The position numbers and the translations under genes were made by a program. The notes beneath the pieces are model-generated. The model ran no database searches. It was not told the DNA's origin and saw only the letters and a program-made list of their open reading frames with translations. Positions 1 to 8,645 of a DNA stretch of 64,000 bases are shown here, in pieces (position 1 is the stretch's first letter; every line of letters starts with the position of its first letter). The stretch is from NCBI RefSeq assembly GCF_016862395.1, contig NZ_BOMW01000060.1, positions 1 through 64,000 on the forward strand. The letters are read 5' to 3'. Origin of the DNA: Actinoplanes siamensis. Its GTDB lineage: Bacteria; Actinomycetota; Actinomycetes; Mycobacteriales; Micromonosporaceae.

Positions 1-348
1 GTAGATGCCCTCGGCGGATCCGAGCGGCGACGGCGTCCGGTGACGCCAGCCTCCCATCGGCCTGGTGTCGCGGCCCGGACCGCCCGGAACGACCCTGACC
101 TCGGAGCACAGCTCCGGCGCGGTCGAGGGCGACGGGATCGGATCAAATCGGGCGCGTGGCGGGCTCTCCCGGGCCGCCGGTGGCGGGCGGCGCCTGCCGA
201 GACACCTTTGCCGACCGCCACCGGCCCGCGAACCGCGGCTACCCTTCCTTGCCGATCGTCCGGGAGCCTTCTGGATCGCGGGCCCGTCCCGGATCGACTC
301 CGTCTTGCTACGCCGGTGTCAACTTCGCTTTCGCTGCGGCGAACGGCT
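1..348. other. left-edge stretch without a recognisable gene
   Basis: Several overlapping plus-strand reading frames exist here, but their translations are Arg/Pro/Gly-rich and match no family I recognise. They look like high-GC frame artefacts. No RNA gene or clear hairpin was seen. Confidence 0.4.
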
Positions 349-789
349 CTATCGAACCGTGTAAGTAACGGCGCGACCGCTGGTGGCGGTGATGACCGCG
401 CCGGAGGCGGCGGTCGCCTGGACCTTCAGCGTGATCGTTCCGTGCAGTCTGGCGCCGGCCGGGAAACTGCTGTTCCAGGCAACCTCGGCCATCGGCCCGA
501 GAGACGTGGCCGGCCAGTAGGCGCCGCTCGGGCCGGCCGCCACGAAACTGACCGGCCCGGACAGCAGCACGTCACGGCTGCAACCGGCGACCGGGCCGCC
601 GGTGACCTCCACACCCAGCCGCAGCCGGATGGTCTGACCCGGCGAAACCTTGGCTCCGCTCAACGGCCGCCCCCAGAACGCCCCGCCCACGCAGGACCCG
701 GCGGCCGGCGCCGCCTCGGCCACGCCGGGCGTGGCCAGCAACCCGACACCCAGCAGCGCCGACCCCATCAAGATCCGACCGGAACGCAT
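349..789 (-). CDS. small secreted protein of unknown function
   Basis: This encodes a 146-residue protein with a typical Sec signal peptide: a basic start (MRSGR), a hydrophobic stretch at about residues 7-22 and an AEA-AP cleavage site near residue 27. The mature part is about 120 residues, rich in Gly, Ala, Ser and Val, with two cysteines (in GSCVGG and AGCSRD) that could form a disulfide, and an alternating polar/hydrophobic pattern suggesting a beta-sandwich. The ATG is preceded by a good GAGGGGGAG ribosome binding site. I do not recognise the family. Export and a small extracytoplasmic fold are all that can be supported. Confidence 0.7.
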   Translation of the reverse strand: MRSGRILMGSALLGVGLLATPGVAEAAPAAGSCVGGAFWGRPLSGAKVSPGQTIRLRLGVEVTGGPVAGCSRDVLLSGPVSFVAAGPSGAYWPATSLGPMAEVAWNSSFPAGARLHGTITLKVQATAASGAVITATSGRAVTYTVR

Positions 790-1270
790 GGCTCCCCCTC
801 ATGATCGTTTACTCTTCGAAATTCCCGTCGCCGTCGACAGCCTCATGATGGCGGCCCGTTATTGCCGTGCCTTGACGATTGTGACCGGGTAACCGGATGT
901 ACATCGAAGCTCAACCCGGGAGCGTTCCCAATCAACAATTCGAGTTGCCCGGATGTCGCGCCGGTTACAATTTACGGACCTCCCGGTATCAATAGGAGCA
1001 AGCCGGCTCGACGGCACAGATCTTTTTCGTCAGGGCGCTCGTGGCCAGCCCAGTCGGATTCCGGCGACTCGCCGTCGGGCGGGCCGGTCACCAGGTCGAT
1101 GGACGTCGCCACTGGGCAGCTCCCAGGTGTGGCCGTCGGACACCGCAAGGTCGGATGTCGTGTCTACGACGCACAGACGGTCATGCGCTGGCGGTCCTCG
1201 TTCCCGTGGGATCCGAGGTCCCTCGCGACGGCGGCTGCCGCACCGGCGCTGTGGTGGCCGGCCCTGGAGA
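790..1270. other. 480-bp intergenic region
   Basis: This separates two minus-strand genes for secreted proteins. The frames crossing it have no recognisable domain and no good ribosome binding site. The part next to position 790 must hold the promoter of the secreted-protein gene ending at 349, but no convincing -35/-10 pair was identified. Confidence 0.35.
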
Positions 1271-1678
1271 TCAGGCTGCCACGCACGGCTGCGGGGCCGT
1301 GAAGTCGGTCGTGCTCTGGTAGCTACCGCCGGGGAAGTCGGTCCAGACCGCGATGTACTGCAAGTGCGCTCCGGCGCTGTCGCCGGGGATGCGCTGGAGG
1401 GCGTGCTCGGTGGCGCCGCCCGCTACCGACGGCAGGCTGTTGATGCGGTGATCGGAGGGGGTCGACCCGGTGACGATCAGCAGCGCGCCGGTGTCCGACT
1501 GGTTGGTGATGGCCCAGTCGGCGATCCACTCGCCGGTGGCGGTGTCGCAGGTGCCGGAGACCGTGGTCCCGAACGTTCGAGGGGCAGCGGCCCCGGCGGC
1601 CGAGGCGGCCAGCGCGGGGGAGACGGCGAGGGCTGCCATCGCGCCGGTGGTAGCGGCGGCAATGATGCGGAACTTCAT
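1271..1678 (-). CDS. small secreted protein of unknown function
   Basis: This encodes 135 residues starting MKFRIIAAATTG, with a hydrophobic signal segment to about residue 28 (ALAASAAGA). The mature domain is about 100 residues with two cysteines (SGTCDTATG and a near-terminal PQPC), so one disulfide is likely. The reading frame extends 30 codons upstream, but AAGGGACAG sits just before this ATG and the signal peptide begins here, so I chose 1678. Like the protein encoded at 349-789 it is small, exported and disulfide-capable, but the two share no obvious sequence similarity. Function unknown. Confidence 0.7.
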   Translation of the reverse strand: MKFRIIAAATTGAMAALAVSPALAASAAGAAAPRTFGTTVSGTCDTATGEWIADWAITNQSDTGALLIVTGSTPSDHRINSLPSVAGGATEHALQRIPGDSAGAHLQYIAVWTDFPGGSYQSTTDFTAPQPCVAA

Positions 1679-1918
1679 GGTCTGTCCCTTCATCGATGTC
1701 ATGGAAGAGGCTCGTCCGAACCGAAAGGGCGAACGGCTTGTCCAATCTAGACCGATCAACCGGGCCATCGGGCGCAGAAAAGAGGAATGTCACATCGCGC
1801 GACCTGGTGCGTTCATATTCTTTCCATTTCGTCAATATAATTGATGCCGTGACGTTGGGGCATAAAGGGTCGACCTCCCACGCGGACTTGCGCTCGCCGG
1901 CCCCGGCGCGCTCGGGAT
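1679..1918. other. intergenic region with an A+T-rich patch
   Basis: Around 1817-1850 the sequence is unusually A+T-rich for this genome (TTCATATTCTTTCC, CAATATAATTG), which fits a promoter for the secreted-protein gene that starts at 1678. No intact gene is visible. Confidence 0.35.
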
Positions 1919-2090
1919 GAGGGCGGGTTCGCGGCCGGTGTGGACGCCGCGCTGCCTGGCCGCGGTGATGCCCTCGCGTCGGCGCTTCAGGATGAGGGCG
2001 CGCTCGAACTCGGCGAAGGCGCCCGTCATCGAACAGCGGCAGGGCGGCCATCGGAGAGTCCTCGCCGGTGAAGACGAGGTTCTGGCATGC
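1919..2090 (-). pseudogene. serine recombinase (resolvase/invertase) remnant
   Basis: Two adjacent minus-strand frames together spell the end of a resolvase/invertase catalytic domain: QNLVFTGEDSPMA in one frame, then GAFAEFERALI and KRRREGITAARQRGV in the next. In intact Tn3-family resolvases and DNA invertases these motifs are continuous, so there is a frameshift near 2050. The N-terminal catalytic serine region and the C-terminal DNA-binding helix are absent. The second frame runs on from the upstream SARP remnant, so the two fragments are now fused. This is evidence of a past mobile element. Confidence 0.75.
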
Positions 2091-2116
2091 AGACCGGACA
2101 TGAGCGGATCAGGTGC

Positions 2117-2682
2117 GTCGATAGCCGGATCCCGGGCGAGAATCTCCCGGTGCGGCCGCTCTAGACGCTCACCCGGCTCCATGCCCAGTTCGTCGATGAA
2201 GACATCGCGGGCTCGCCGATACGCCGAGAGAGCATCAGCCTGGCGACCAGAGCGGTACAAGGCGAGCATCAGGTAGGCACGTGCACGCTCGCGCAGCGGA
2301 CGCGCCGCCACCAACGACTCCAACTCGCCGACCAGGTCACGGCGGTGACCGAGAGCGAGTTCAAGCCGGATGCGTTCCTCCACCGCGGCGTCCCGGCTCT
2401 CCTCGAGCTCGCGCCGCCAGCCGGCTACCCGGTCGCCCGGCACGCCCGGCAGCGGTGTGCCCCGCCACAACGCCTCGGCGCTGTGCAGGCGTTCCACTGC
2501 TGTGACTTCCCGGTGGCCGGGGGATTGCCGTCCCATAGGATGTCAATAATTTCGTCCGCTGAGAGGACATGACTGTTATTGGCGGCCAAGAGAGCGAACA
2601 GAGTGCGAGTTCGTATCCCGGGAACCTCTATCCGGCTGTCTTCATGGATCAGTTCCAGTGGTCCCAAAACGCGCAGCTGCAC
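2117..2682 (-). pseudogene. SARP/AfsR-type regulator with internal deletion
   Basis: The N-terminal part (from 2682) reads MQLRVLGPLELI and continues through the winged-helix signature ADEIIDILWDGNPPAT of SARP activators. Near 2500-2515 the frame shifts and the sequence resumes inside the bacterial transcriptional activation domain (ALWRGTPLPGVPGD, then RRELEESRDAAVEERIRLEL and FIDELGMEPGERL). Roughly the DNA recognition helix and start of the BTAD are missing, so the product would not be functional. SARPs activate antibiotic clusters; this one probably belonged to a lost locus and cannot be assigned to the cluster at the right end. Confidence 0.75.
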
Positions 2683-2996
2683 CGTGCCTCCCCCGTGCTG
2701 GGTCGTGTCTACGGCTATAAAATGACGTCTCGGATGCCATCAGTGCGGTCGGGTGGTAGCGGCGGTCCGCAGGCAGTGCTGTGTCCGGCGACCTGCCGCA
2801 ATTGATGCGGATAGCTCCGTCGAAATGGGTGCCGTGGTGGAGAACCACGCGGCTGGTAACAGGTGAAGGCGGCAAGGCGCAGGATGAAGCCCGTAGCCCG
2901 TCGGAGCCAGCTGTTCAGAGTGGGAACGGATCCGTCAGGAGCGTGTCCCGGAGAATTCCAGTTCGGGCGCTGCCTGGACGTGATCTTCGGCGGGGC
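2683..2996. other. intergenic debris
   Basis: No recognisable protein fragment or repeat is visible between the SARP remnant and the exporter remnant. The frames present have no domain signatures. Confidence 0.35.
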
Positions 2997-3167
2997 GTCG
3001 TTGTAGGAATACACGGCCGCGATGACCAGGACGCCGCCGCATATCTGGAGCGGGGAGAGGGCCTGCCTCAGCCATAGCCAGGCCAGTACCGCGCTGAAGA
3101 CCGGTTCCAGGGAGATGTTGACCGCGCCGGCTTGCGGTCCCACCCGGGCGGTCCCCCAAGAGAAGAG
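2997..3167 (-). pseudogene. EamA-family exporter, C-terminal fragment
   Basis: About 57 codons resemble the last two transmembrane helices of a drug/metabolite transporter (EamA): LFSWGTARVGPQAGAV, then LEPVFSAVLAWLWL and ICGGVLVIAAVYS. The eight or so preceding helices are missing. The fragment stops at about 3167, exactly where the CGNR regulator fragment begins on the other strand, so one deletion appears to have removed the start of both divergent genes. Confidence 0.7.
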
Positions 3168-3711
3168 CGCCCGAGCGTTTCTCAACACCCTCGATCTGGA
3201 GCTGCGCTCAGACGCCCTGCAGACCACCGAAGGCCTGCGCGCCTGGGTTGCAGCCTGGCTACCGAACGTCGCCGGCGCGGCGTTCACCGACGACGACCGT
3301 CGGCGAGCGGTGTCCCTGCGCGAAGCCCTGCGATCGGTGGCCGCCGCCAACTCACCGTCCACGGCTGGCGCGGCCGCCGTAGTGCGACTGAACGACGAAG
3401 CCGAGAACTTGCCGCTGATCCTTCGCTTCAGCACCAGCGGGGTCCGCCTCGGCGCCGCACCCGGTACCCGACATCCGCTAGGGGCGGCGATCCTCGGCAT
3501 CGTCGCCGTGGCAACCATCAATGGCTCCTGGGAGCGCCTGAAGATCTGCCCGGCACCCGACTGCTTGTGGGCGTTCTACGACCACTCGAAGAACCGGATG
3601 GGCGTCTGGTGCCAGATGGGGGAGTGCGGCAACCGCCATAAGGTCCGCCGCCACCGAGAGCGCCGCCGCTCCCAGGCAACGGTGAAAGCCTCCAGCCCTT
3701 TGCGTCAGTAG
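3168..3711 (+). pseudogene. CGNR zinc-finger regulator, 5' truncated
   Basis: About 180 codons match an ABATE/CGNR regulator: an ABATE domain beginning at FLNTLDLE, a conserved centre, and the C-terminal zinc finger with CPAPDC and CQMGECGNR followed by a basic tail. The normal leader before FLNTLD is missing, and no start codon with a ribosome binding site remains in front. The open frame extends upstream only into antisense exporter sequence. It may still yield a protein from an accidental start, but the natural start is lost. CGNR proteins commonly regulate a divergent exporter gene. Confidence 0.7.
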
Positions 3712-4035
3712 GCCGGTCGGACCCTGCGCCCAACATCCCTCTGGGGTACGTCCGAACGCCTCACCCCGCCGTCATCGCCGCCTTGGCCCGAACAGCCCAG
3801 GTGTTCGTCGTAACCGGACAGCATTCCTCCGACAGGACGACTACGTCGTCGCGGTAGGCCTCTCTCTGGTAGCCGGCGCCATTTGCCGGGCGAGCAGGAC
3901 CGGTACGTGGCCCTGGCCGAGATCGGCGAAGGCTTCGATGCGACACCTGCTGGCATCGCGGGCGACGGCTCTAAGGTTGGCCTCAGGTTGATCGGTGAGC
4001 ATGAGCGGCAAAAGCATCGATGGTTGGGGGCCGGC
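3712..4035. other. intergenic region before the two-component operon
   Basis: No gene is supported. The response-regulator frame stays open back to 3883, but that extension lacks similarity to receiver domains, so this stretch is taken as the promoter region of the operon. Confidence 0.4.
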
Positions 4036-4728
4036 GTGCGGATCATGATCGCGGATGACGAGGCGGCCATCCGTGACTCGCTGGAACGGGTGCTCCAGGT
4101 CGAAGGTTACGACACCAGCACCGTCGCCAATGGTCTCGCCGTGCTCGACGGGGTCGCCGGGGCCGGCGGTGACACGCTCGATCTGCTGATCCTCGACGTG
4201 ATGATGCCCCGCCTCGGCGGGTTGGAGACCTGCCGGCGGTTGCGGGCCGCGGGCCGGGATCTGCCGGTGCTGATGCTGACCGCCCGTGATCAGGTCTCCG
4301 ACCGGGTTGCGGGGCTGGACGCGGGCGCCGACGACTACCTGCCCAAGCCGTTCGCCACCGAGGAGTTGCTGGCCCGCGTGCGGGCCCTGCTGCGCCGGCG
4401 CACGCCGACCGACGAGGAGTCGCAGATCCTGTCGTTCGCCGACGTCCGGCTCGATCCCGACAGGTTCGAGGCGCGGCGGGGCGGGCGGTCGCTGCACCTG
4501 ACCCGCACCGAGTTCTCCCTCCTGCAGGTCCTGGTGCGCAACGCGACCCGGGTCCTGACCCGCGACGCGCTGTTCGAGGCGATCTGGGGCTTCGACATGA
4601 GCGCCACCGCGAACAACCTCCAGGTGTACGTGAGTTACCTGCGCCGCAAGATGGAGGCCGAGGGTGAGCCGCGACTGATATACACGCTGCGCGGCCTGGG
4701 ATACACGTTGCGGGAGACTCCGCCGTGA
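4036..4728 (+). CDS. OmpR-family response regulator (MprA-like)
   Basis: This 230-residue transcription factor is phosphorylated by the kinase encoded next to it. Residues 1-120 form a receiver domain with the acidic pair D7-D8, phosphoacceptor D54 (LILDVMMPRLGG), T82 and K104 (YLPKPF). Residues 135-228 form a winged-helix Trans_reg_C domain with the typical LTRTEFSLL and RGLGYTL motifs. I chose the GTG at 4036 because VRIMIADDE is the normal family N-terminus; the frame is open further upstream without similarity. The gene overlaps the kinase by 4 bp (GTGA). Closest recognisable type is MprA/TcrA of actinobacteria, usually an envelope-stress regulator. Confidence 0.93.
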   Translation: MRIMIADDEAAIRDSLERVLQVEGYDTSTVANGLAVLDGVAGAGGDTLDLLILDVMMPRLGGLETCRRLRAAGRDLPVLMLTARDQVSDRVAGLDAGADDYLPKPFATEELLARVRALLRRRTPTDEESQILSFADVRLDPDRFEARRGGRSLHLTRTEFSLLQVLVRNATRVLTRDALFEAIWGFDMSATANNLQVYVSYLRRKMEAEGEPRLIYTLRGLGYTLRETPP

Positions 4729-6206
4729 GCAGGCCCACCGGCCGGGAACCGCGCCGGCTGACCCGCTGGTGGCGCCGGCGGTCCCTGCGGACCAGGCTGA
4801 CGGTGATCGCGGCAACGGCCATCGCGGTCAGCGTGTTCGTGGCCTTCCAGGTGGCCAGCGAGCTGCTGGACGGGGAACTGCGGGACAGCGCCGAAAATCA
4901 GCTGCGCGCCGACTCCCGCGTCCTGGCGACGGACGCTGAGCGCGCCGGTCTGGCGCATGTCCAGCTACCGTCGTATCCCGGATCCGGTCGGCTGGTGCGG
5001 GTCATCCTGCCCGACGGCTCGACCCGGACGCCGGCCGGCCAACCCGCGCTGCCTCCGGTCAGCGAGCACGCCGCGCGGGTGGCGCGGGGCGCGTCGGCCG
5101 ACCTGATGGAGTCCAACGACAGCGACGAGGGCTACGTCGTCTACACGCTGCGGGCCGGCGACGGCGCGGTCCAGGTCGCCCACCTCGCCGACGACAGCCC
5201 GGTCAACCGGTTCGGGTTCGGCATGCTGCTGATCGGACTGTTCTGCGTGGTCGGCGGAGCCCTTGTCGGACGGACCGTGGCGCGGACCGGGCTGGCACCG
5301 ATGGACCGGTTGACCGCCGCCGCGGTACGTGTCGCGCACACCCGGGATCTCGACGCCGGCATCCCTGACGAGGGCGGTGGGGAGATCCGGCGGCTGATCC
5401 AGTCGATCAACGACATGCTCGCCGCGCTACGGGACTCCCGGAGGGCTCAGCGGCTGCTCGCCGAGGACGCCGCCCACGAGCTCAAGACCCCCCTCACCAG
5501 CCTGCGCCTCAACGTCGAGCTGCTGATCCGGCTCGATCGGCGCGGCACCCTGGACAGCGCACTGCCGGCGGAGAGCCGGACCCGGCTGCTCAACGATCTC
5601 GGCGCCCAGGTGGCCGAGTTGAGCACCCTTGCCGCTGAGCTGACCGACCTGGCGCGCGGTGACGTCAGCGACGAGAACACCGAGCTGCTCGACCTCGCCG
5701 ACGTGGTGGTGGCGGCCGTGACCCGGGCGCGTTCCCGCATGCCCCACATCGAGGTCGCGCTCGACGTGACCTCAATGTGGGTGAGCGGGCGTCCCGCGGC
5801 GCTCCAGCGGGCGGTGCTCAATCTCATCGACAATGCCGGCAAGTGGTCCCCGGCGGGCCAGCCGGTCCAGGTTCGGCTCCGTGCCGAGGGCGCCTCGGCG
5901 GTGCTCGAGGTCGACGATGCCGGGCCGGGCATCGACGCCGCCGACGTACCGCGGGTGTTCGACCGGTTCTACCGTGCCGACAGCGCCCGGGCGTTGCCGG
6001 GATCCGGTCTGGGGCTGTCGATCGTGCAGCGGGTCGTCGACGCCCACGGCGGCCGGGTCGCCGTCGCCCGCTCCGCGCGCGGTGGCGCGCTGCTTCGGGT
6101 CGATCTTCCGGCCGCGGCCCCGCCCGACCCGATCGCGCGGCTCACCGCCGGGGAGGACACCGCGGTGCGCCGACCGCGTCCGTGCCGAGATCCGGGACGG
6201 GCCTGA
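4725..6206 (+). CDS. sensor histidine kinase (MprB-like)
   Basis: This 493-residue membrane kinase has a transmembrane helix at about 25-46, an extracytoplasmic sensor of about 115 residues, a second helix at about 165-183, a HAMP linker, a HisKA domain with phospho-acceptor H251 (EDAAHELKTPLTSL) and a HATPase domain with NLIDNAGKW, DAGPGID, VFDRFYR and GSGLGLSIVQ. All catalytic boxes are intact. It starts with GTG inside the stop of the regulator gene, so translation is coupled. The convergent MMPL gene is a plausible target, by analogy with stress systems controlling envelope transporters; that is inference. Confidence 0.93.
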   Translation: MSRPTGREPRRLTRWWRRRSLRTRLTVIAATAIAVSVFVAFQVASELLDGELRDSAENQLRADSRVLATDAERAGLAHVQLPSYPGSGRLVRVILPDGSTRTPAGQPALPPVSEHAARVARGASADLMESNDSDEGYVVYTLRAGDGAVQVAHLADDSPVNRFGFGMLLIGLFCVVGGALVGRTVARTGLAPMDRLTAAAVRVAHTRDLDAGIPDEGGGEIRRLIQSINDMLAALRDSRRAQRLLAEDAAHELKTPLTSLRLNVELLIRLDRRGTLDSALPAESRTRLLNDLGAQVAELSTLAAELTDLARGDVSDENTELLDLADVVVAAVTRARSRMPHIEVALDVTSMWVSGRPAALQRAVLNLIDNAGKWSPAGQPVQVRLRAEGASAVLEVDDAGPGIDAADVPRVFDRFYRADSARALPGSGLGLSIVQRVVDAHGGRVAVARSARGGALLRVDLPAAAPPDPIARLTAGEDTAVRRPRPCRDPGRA

Positions 6207-6224
6207 GCCTCGTCCCGGATCTCG
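6186..6224. terminator. bidirectional hairpin terminator
   Basis: A perfect 14-bp stem (CGAGATCCGGGACG paired with its complement) with an 11-nt loop lies between two convergent genes. The stop codon of the kinase (6204-6206) is inside the loop. There is no long T-run, which is common for actinobacterial terminators. Confidence 0.8.
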
Positions 6225-6239
6225 TCCGTGCCGCCGCGC

Positions 6240-8387
6240 TCACCGTTGCAGCGCGAGCCCCTCGTCGTCCGCGAGCGACTGTTGCCGGTTCGGCGGCTCC
6301 GCCGCTGGACGGGACAGCCGGCTCGGCCACCAGATCCGCCGGCCGATCACCAGGGTGAGGGCGGGCACCAGGACCGACCGCACCAGCAGGGCGTCGAGCA
6401 GCACGCCGAAGGCCACCAGGAACCCGACCTCGATCAGCAGCACCAGCGGAAGTGTGGCGAGTACCGCGAACGTGGCCGCCAGGACCAGGCCCGCCGACGT
6501 GATGACGCCACCGGTGGCCGAGAGGGCTTTGAGCATGCCCTCTCGGGTGCCGAGGCGTACGGTCTCCTCGCGGGCCCGGCTCGCCAGGAAGATGTTGTAG
6601 TCGACGCCGAGCGCCACCAGGAACATGAAAGCCAGCAGCGGCACCGAATAGTCAACGCCCTTGAAACCGAGGATCGTGTCGAAGACGAACACGCTGCCGC
6701 CGAAGGCCGCGGCGAATGAGACGACAACGGTGGCCATCAGGACCAGCGGGGCCACGATCGCGCGCAGCAGCAGCCCGAGGACGATCAGGACGACGGCGAG
6801 CACCAGCGGGATCACCACCTTCTCGTCGCGGCTGGTGGTCACCTCGGTGTCGAGGTTCTCCGCACTCGGGCCGCCGACGATCGCCTCGGCCCCGCTCACC
6901 GCGTGCACGGCGGTGCGTACCCGCTTGATCGTGTCGTACTCCGCGACGGTGTCCGGCGCGTCCGTCGGAAACACGGAGATGTTGGCCCAGCCACCGCTGG
7001 TCTCCTCCGGGATAGCCATGGCCACACCGCTCGTGCCCTTGACGACGTCGAGCACCCGCTCCTGGTACGCCGGCCGCGTGAAGATCGTCATCGGCTGGCC
7101 GCCGAGCTCCGGGAAGTGCTGGCGGAGAACGGTGAAGCCGGTGACCGACTCCGGCGCGGACAGGAACTGTTCCTGCTCCCGCAGGGCACCGGTGTTGCCC
7201 GCCAATCCGATGGCGAGCACGCCGAGGACGCCGAGCGAGCCGAGCGTCGCCACCCACCGGCGGCGGCTGATGGCGGTGCCGAGCCGTCCCCACAGCCCCG
7301 GCTTCTCCGCCACGGCCGTGCTGAACCGCGGGACAGCCGGCCAGAAGATCCGCCTGCCCAGCACCACCAGCACCGCCGGGAACAGCGTCAGCATCGCCAC
7401 CAGCGCGCACAGGATGCCAGCCGCACCGATCGGGCCCAACCCGCTGGTGCTGTTCAGGTCCGCGGCGAGCAGGCAGAGCAGGCCGGCGACCACGGTGGCC
7501 GCGGACGCGACGATGGCCGGCGCCGCGCCGCGCAGCGCGTGGACCATCGCGACCCGTACGTTCTCGTGGTGGTGCAGTGCCTCCCGGTACCGGGCGATGA
7601 GCAACAGCGCGTAGTCCGTGCCGACGCCGAATACCAGGATCGTCAGCAGCGCCGAGTTCTGGTCGTTGACCACGACGCCGAAGCCCTTGACGAGCAGGTA
7701 GACGGTCGCCATCGCGGTCAGTGCGGCCGCGCCCACGACCACCAGCGGGATGAACCACAACACAGGGCTGCGGTAGGTGAGGATCAGCAGGAGCGTGACG
7801 ACGACCACGGTGGTGAGGAAGACCTGCAGGTCGATGCCGTCGAAGATGGCGTCCATGTCACCGTCGACCGCAGCGGGGCCGGTCACCTCGAGTTCCAGGC
7901 CGGCGGGGCGCTCCCTCGCGGCGTCACGCAACGGGCCGACGACGGCTTCCGGTGCGCCGTAGGTCGTACTCACCTGAAGAGTGAACATCATCGCCTTGCC
8001 GTCGGTGGAGGGTCTCGTCGCCGGGCCCTCGTCCTCGCCGCCGGCCGCCGTCACCCCCGGCGGGTACCGCTTGGTGAGGGTGTCGTGGTGGCGCTCGACC
8101 GTCGCGCGGTCGGCGTCGGTCATGCCGCCGGCGCGGTGGTACACGAAGACGAACGTGTTGTCCTCACCGCCGGGGAGGCTGTCCTCCAGTACCGCCACCT
8201 TGGTGGACTCCGAGCCGGCCGGCAGGGTGTCCACGGCGCTGTCGGTGGTGACCGAGCTCAACTTTCCGCTCAGCGGCACCATGACCGCCGCCAGCGCCAG
8301 CCACAAGCCGATCACCAACCACGGCACCCACCGGCCTGCCAACCGACCTGCCGGCGCTTCCCCGGACGGCGCTGCGTCGACTGCCAT
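6240..8387 (-). CDS. MMPL-family RND transporter
   Basis: This 715-residue integral membrane protein has the RND/MMPL layout: an N-terminal transmembrane helix, an extracytoplasmic domain (about residues 45-180), five or so helices, a second extracytoplasmic domain (about 390-510) and a final helix block. GVDYNIFLASRAREE and GVGTDYALLLIARYRE are the paired conserved helix motifs of the family. MMPL proteins export lipids, siderophores or drugs using the proton gradient; the substrate here is unknown. AGGAGG precedes the ATG. The length is typical of the short actinobacterial type. Confidence 0.93.
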   Translation of the reverse strand: MAVDAAPSGEAPAGRLAGRWVPWLVIGLWLALAAVMVPLSGKLSSVTTDSAVDTLPAGSESTKVAVLEDSLPGGEDNTFVFVYHRAGGMTDADRATVERHHDTLTKRYPPGVTAAGGEDEGPATRPSTDGKAMMFTLQVSTTYGAPEAVVGPLRDAARERPAGLELEVTGPAAVDGDMDAIFDGIDLQVFLTTVVVVTLLLILTYRSPVLWFIPLVVVGAAALTAMATVYLLVKGFGVVVNDQNSALLTILVFGVGTDYALLLIARYREALHHHENVRVAMVHALRGAAPAIVASAATVVAGLLCLLAADLNSTSGLGPIGAAGILCALVAMLTLFPAVLVVLGRRIFWPAVPRFSTAVAEKPGLWGRLGTAISRRRWVATLGSLGVLGVLAIGLAGNTGALREQEQFLSAPESVTGFTVLRQHFPELGGQPMTIFTRPAYQERVLDVVKGTSGVAMAIPEETSGGWANISVFPTDAPDTVAEYDTIKRVRTAVHAVSGAEAIVGGPSAENLDTEVTTSRDEKVVIPLVLAVVLIVLGLLLRAIVAPLVLMATVVVSFAAAFGGSVFVFDTILGFKGVDYSVPLLAFMFLVALGVDYNIFLASRAREETVRLGTREGMLKALSATGGVITSAGLVLAATFAVLATLPLVLLIEVGFLVAFGVLLDALLVRSVLVPALTLVIGRRIWWPSRLSRPAAEPPNRQQSLADDEGLALQR

Positions 8388-8395
8388 TCAGTTGC

Positions 8396-8409
8396 CTCCT
8401 ACATAGGAG
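8396..8409. promoter_or_regulatory. palindrome overlapping the MMPL ribosome binding site
   Basis: CTCCTA-CA-TAGGAG is a perfect 6-bp inverted repeat with a 2-nt centre. The AGGAG of the MMPL ribosome binding site forms one arm. It could be an operator or a translational control site; the symmetry could also be chance. Confidence 0.35.
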
Positions 8410-8432
8410 TCGCATCGCTTTCTGACGCATGA

Positions 8433-8486
8433 TTCGTACCGAGCGATTCTGAGACGGCCATTAATGCGGCGCTCGGGCCGGTGGCC
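8433..8486 (-). promoter_or_regulatory. copy 1 of a ~55-bp repeated upstream element
   Basis: This lies between the divergent MMPL and copper-protein genes, about 45 bp upstream of the MMPL start. It matches 10724-10780, upstream of the NarL-type regulator gene, in the same orientation: TACCGAGCGA, CTGAGACG and GGCCGGT are shared in order with small differences. It is a candidate binding site or promoter shared by both transcription units. Confidence 0.6.
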
Positions 8487-8645
8487 CGAACCGGGTGCCC
8501 GGCGCACGAACCAGCGCGGTGGCGTCGAGGTCCTGCCCGGTCCGCAAACGGCTCTCCGGAGAGCAGTACCGCGGTACCACCTCCCTCTCGAGATGACGGC
8601 CGCGGTATGACGAAACGGGACCGAAGCGGGCCTAGCGTTCGGGCC

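Noticed and set aside
40..804. Long plus-strand frame of 254 codons at the left edge
   Set aside because: It covers the antisense of a well-formed secreted-protein gene, and its translation is low-complexity Arg/Pro/Gly without any domain.
2997..3711. An intact regulator gene from the ATG at 3022
   Set aside because: The first ~49 codons of that frame are antisense to recognisable EamA transporter sequence, so they are not a natural N-terminus.
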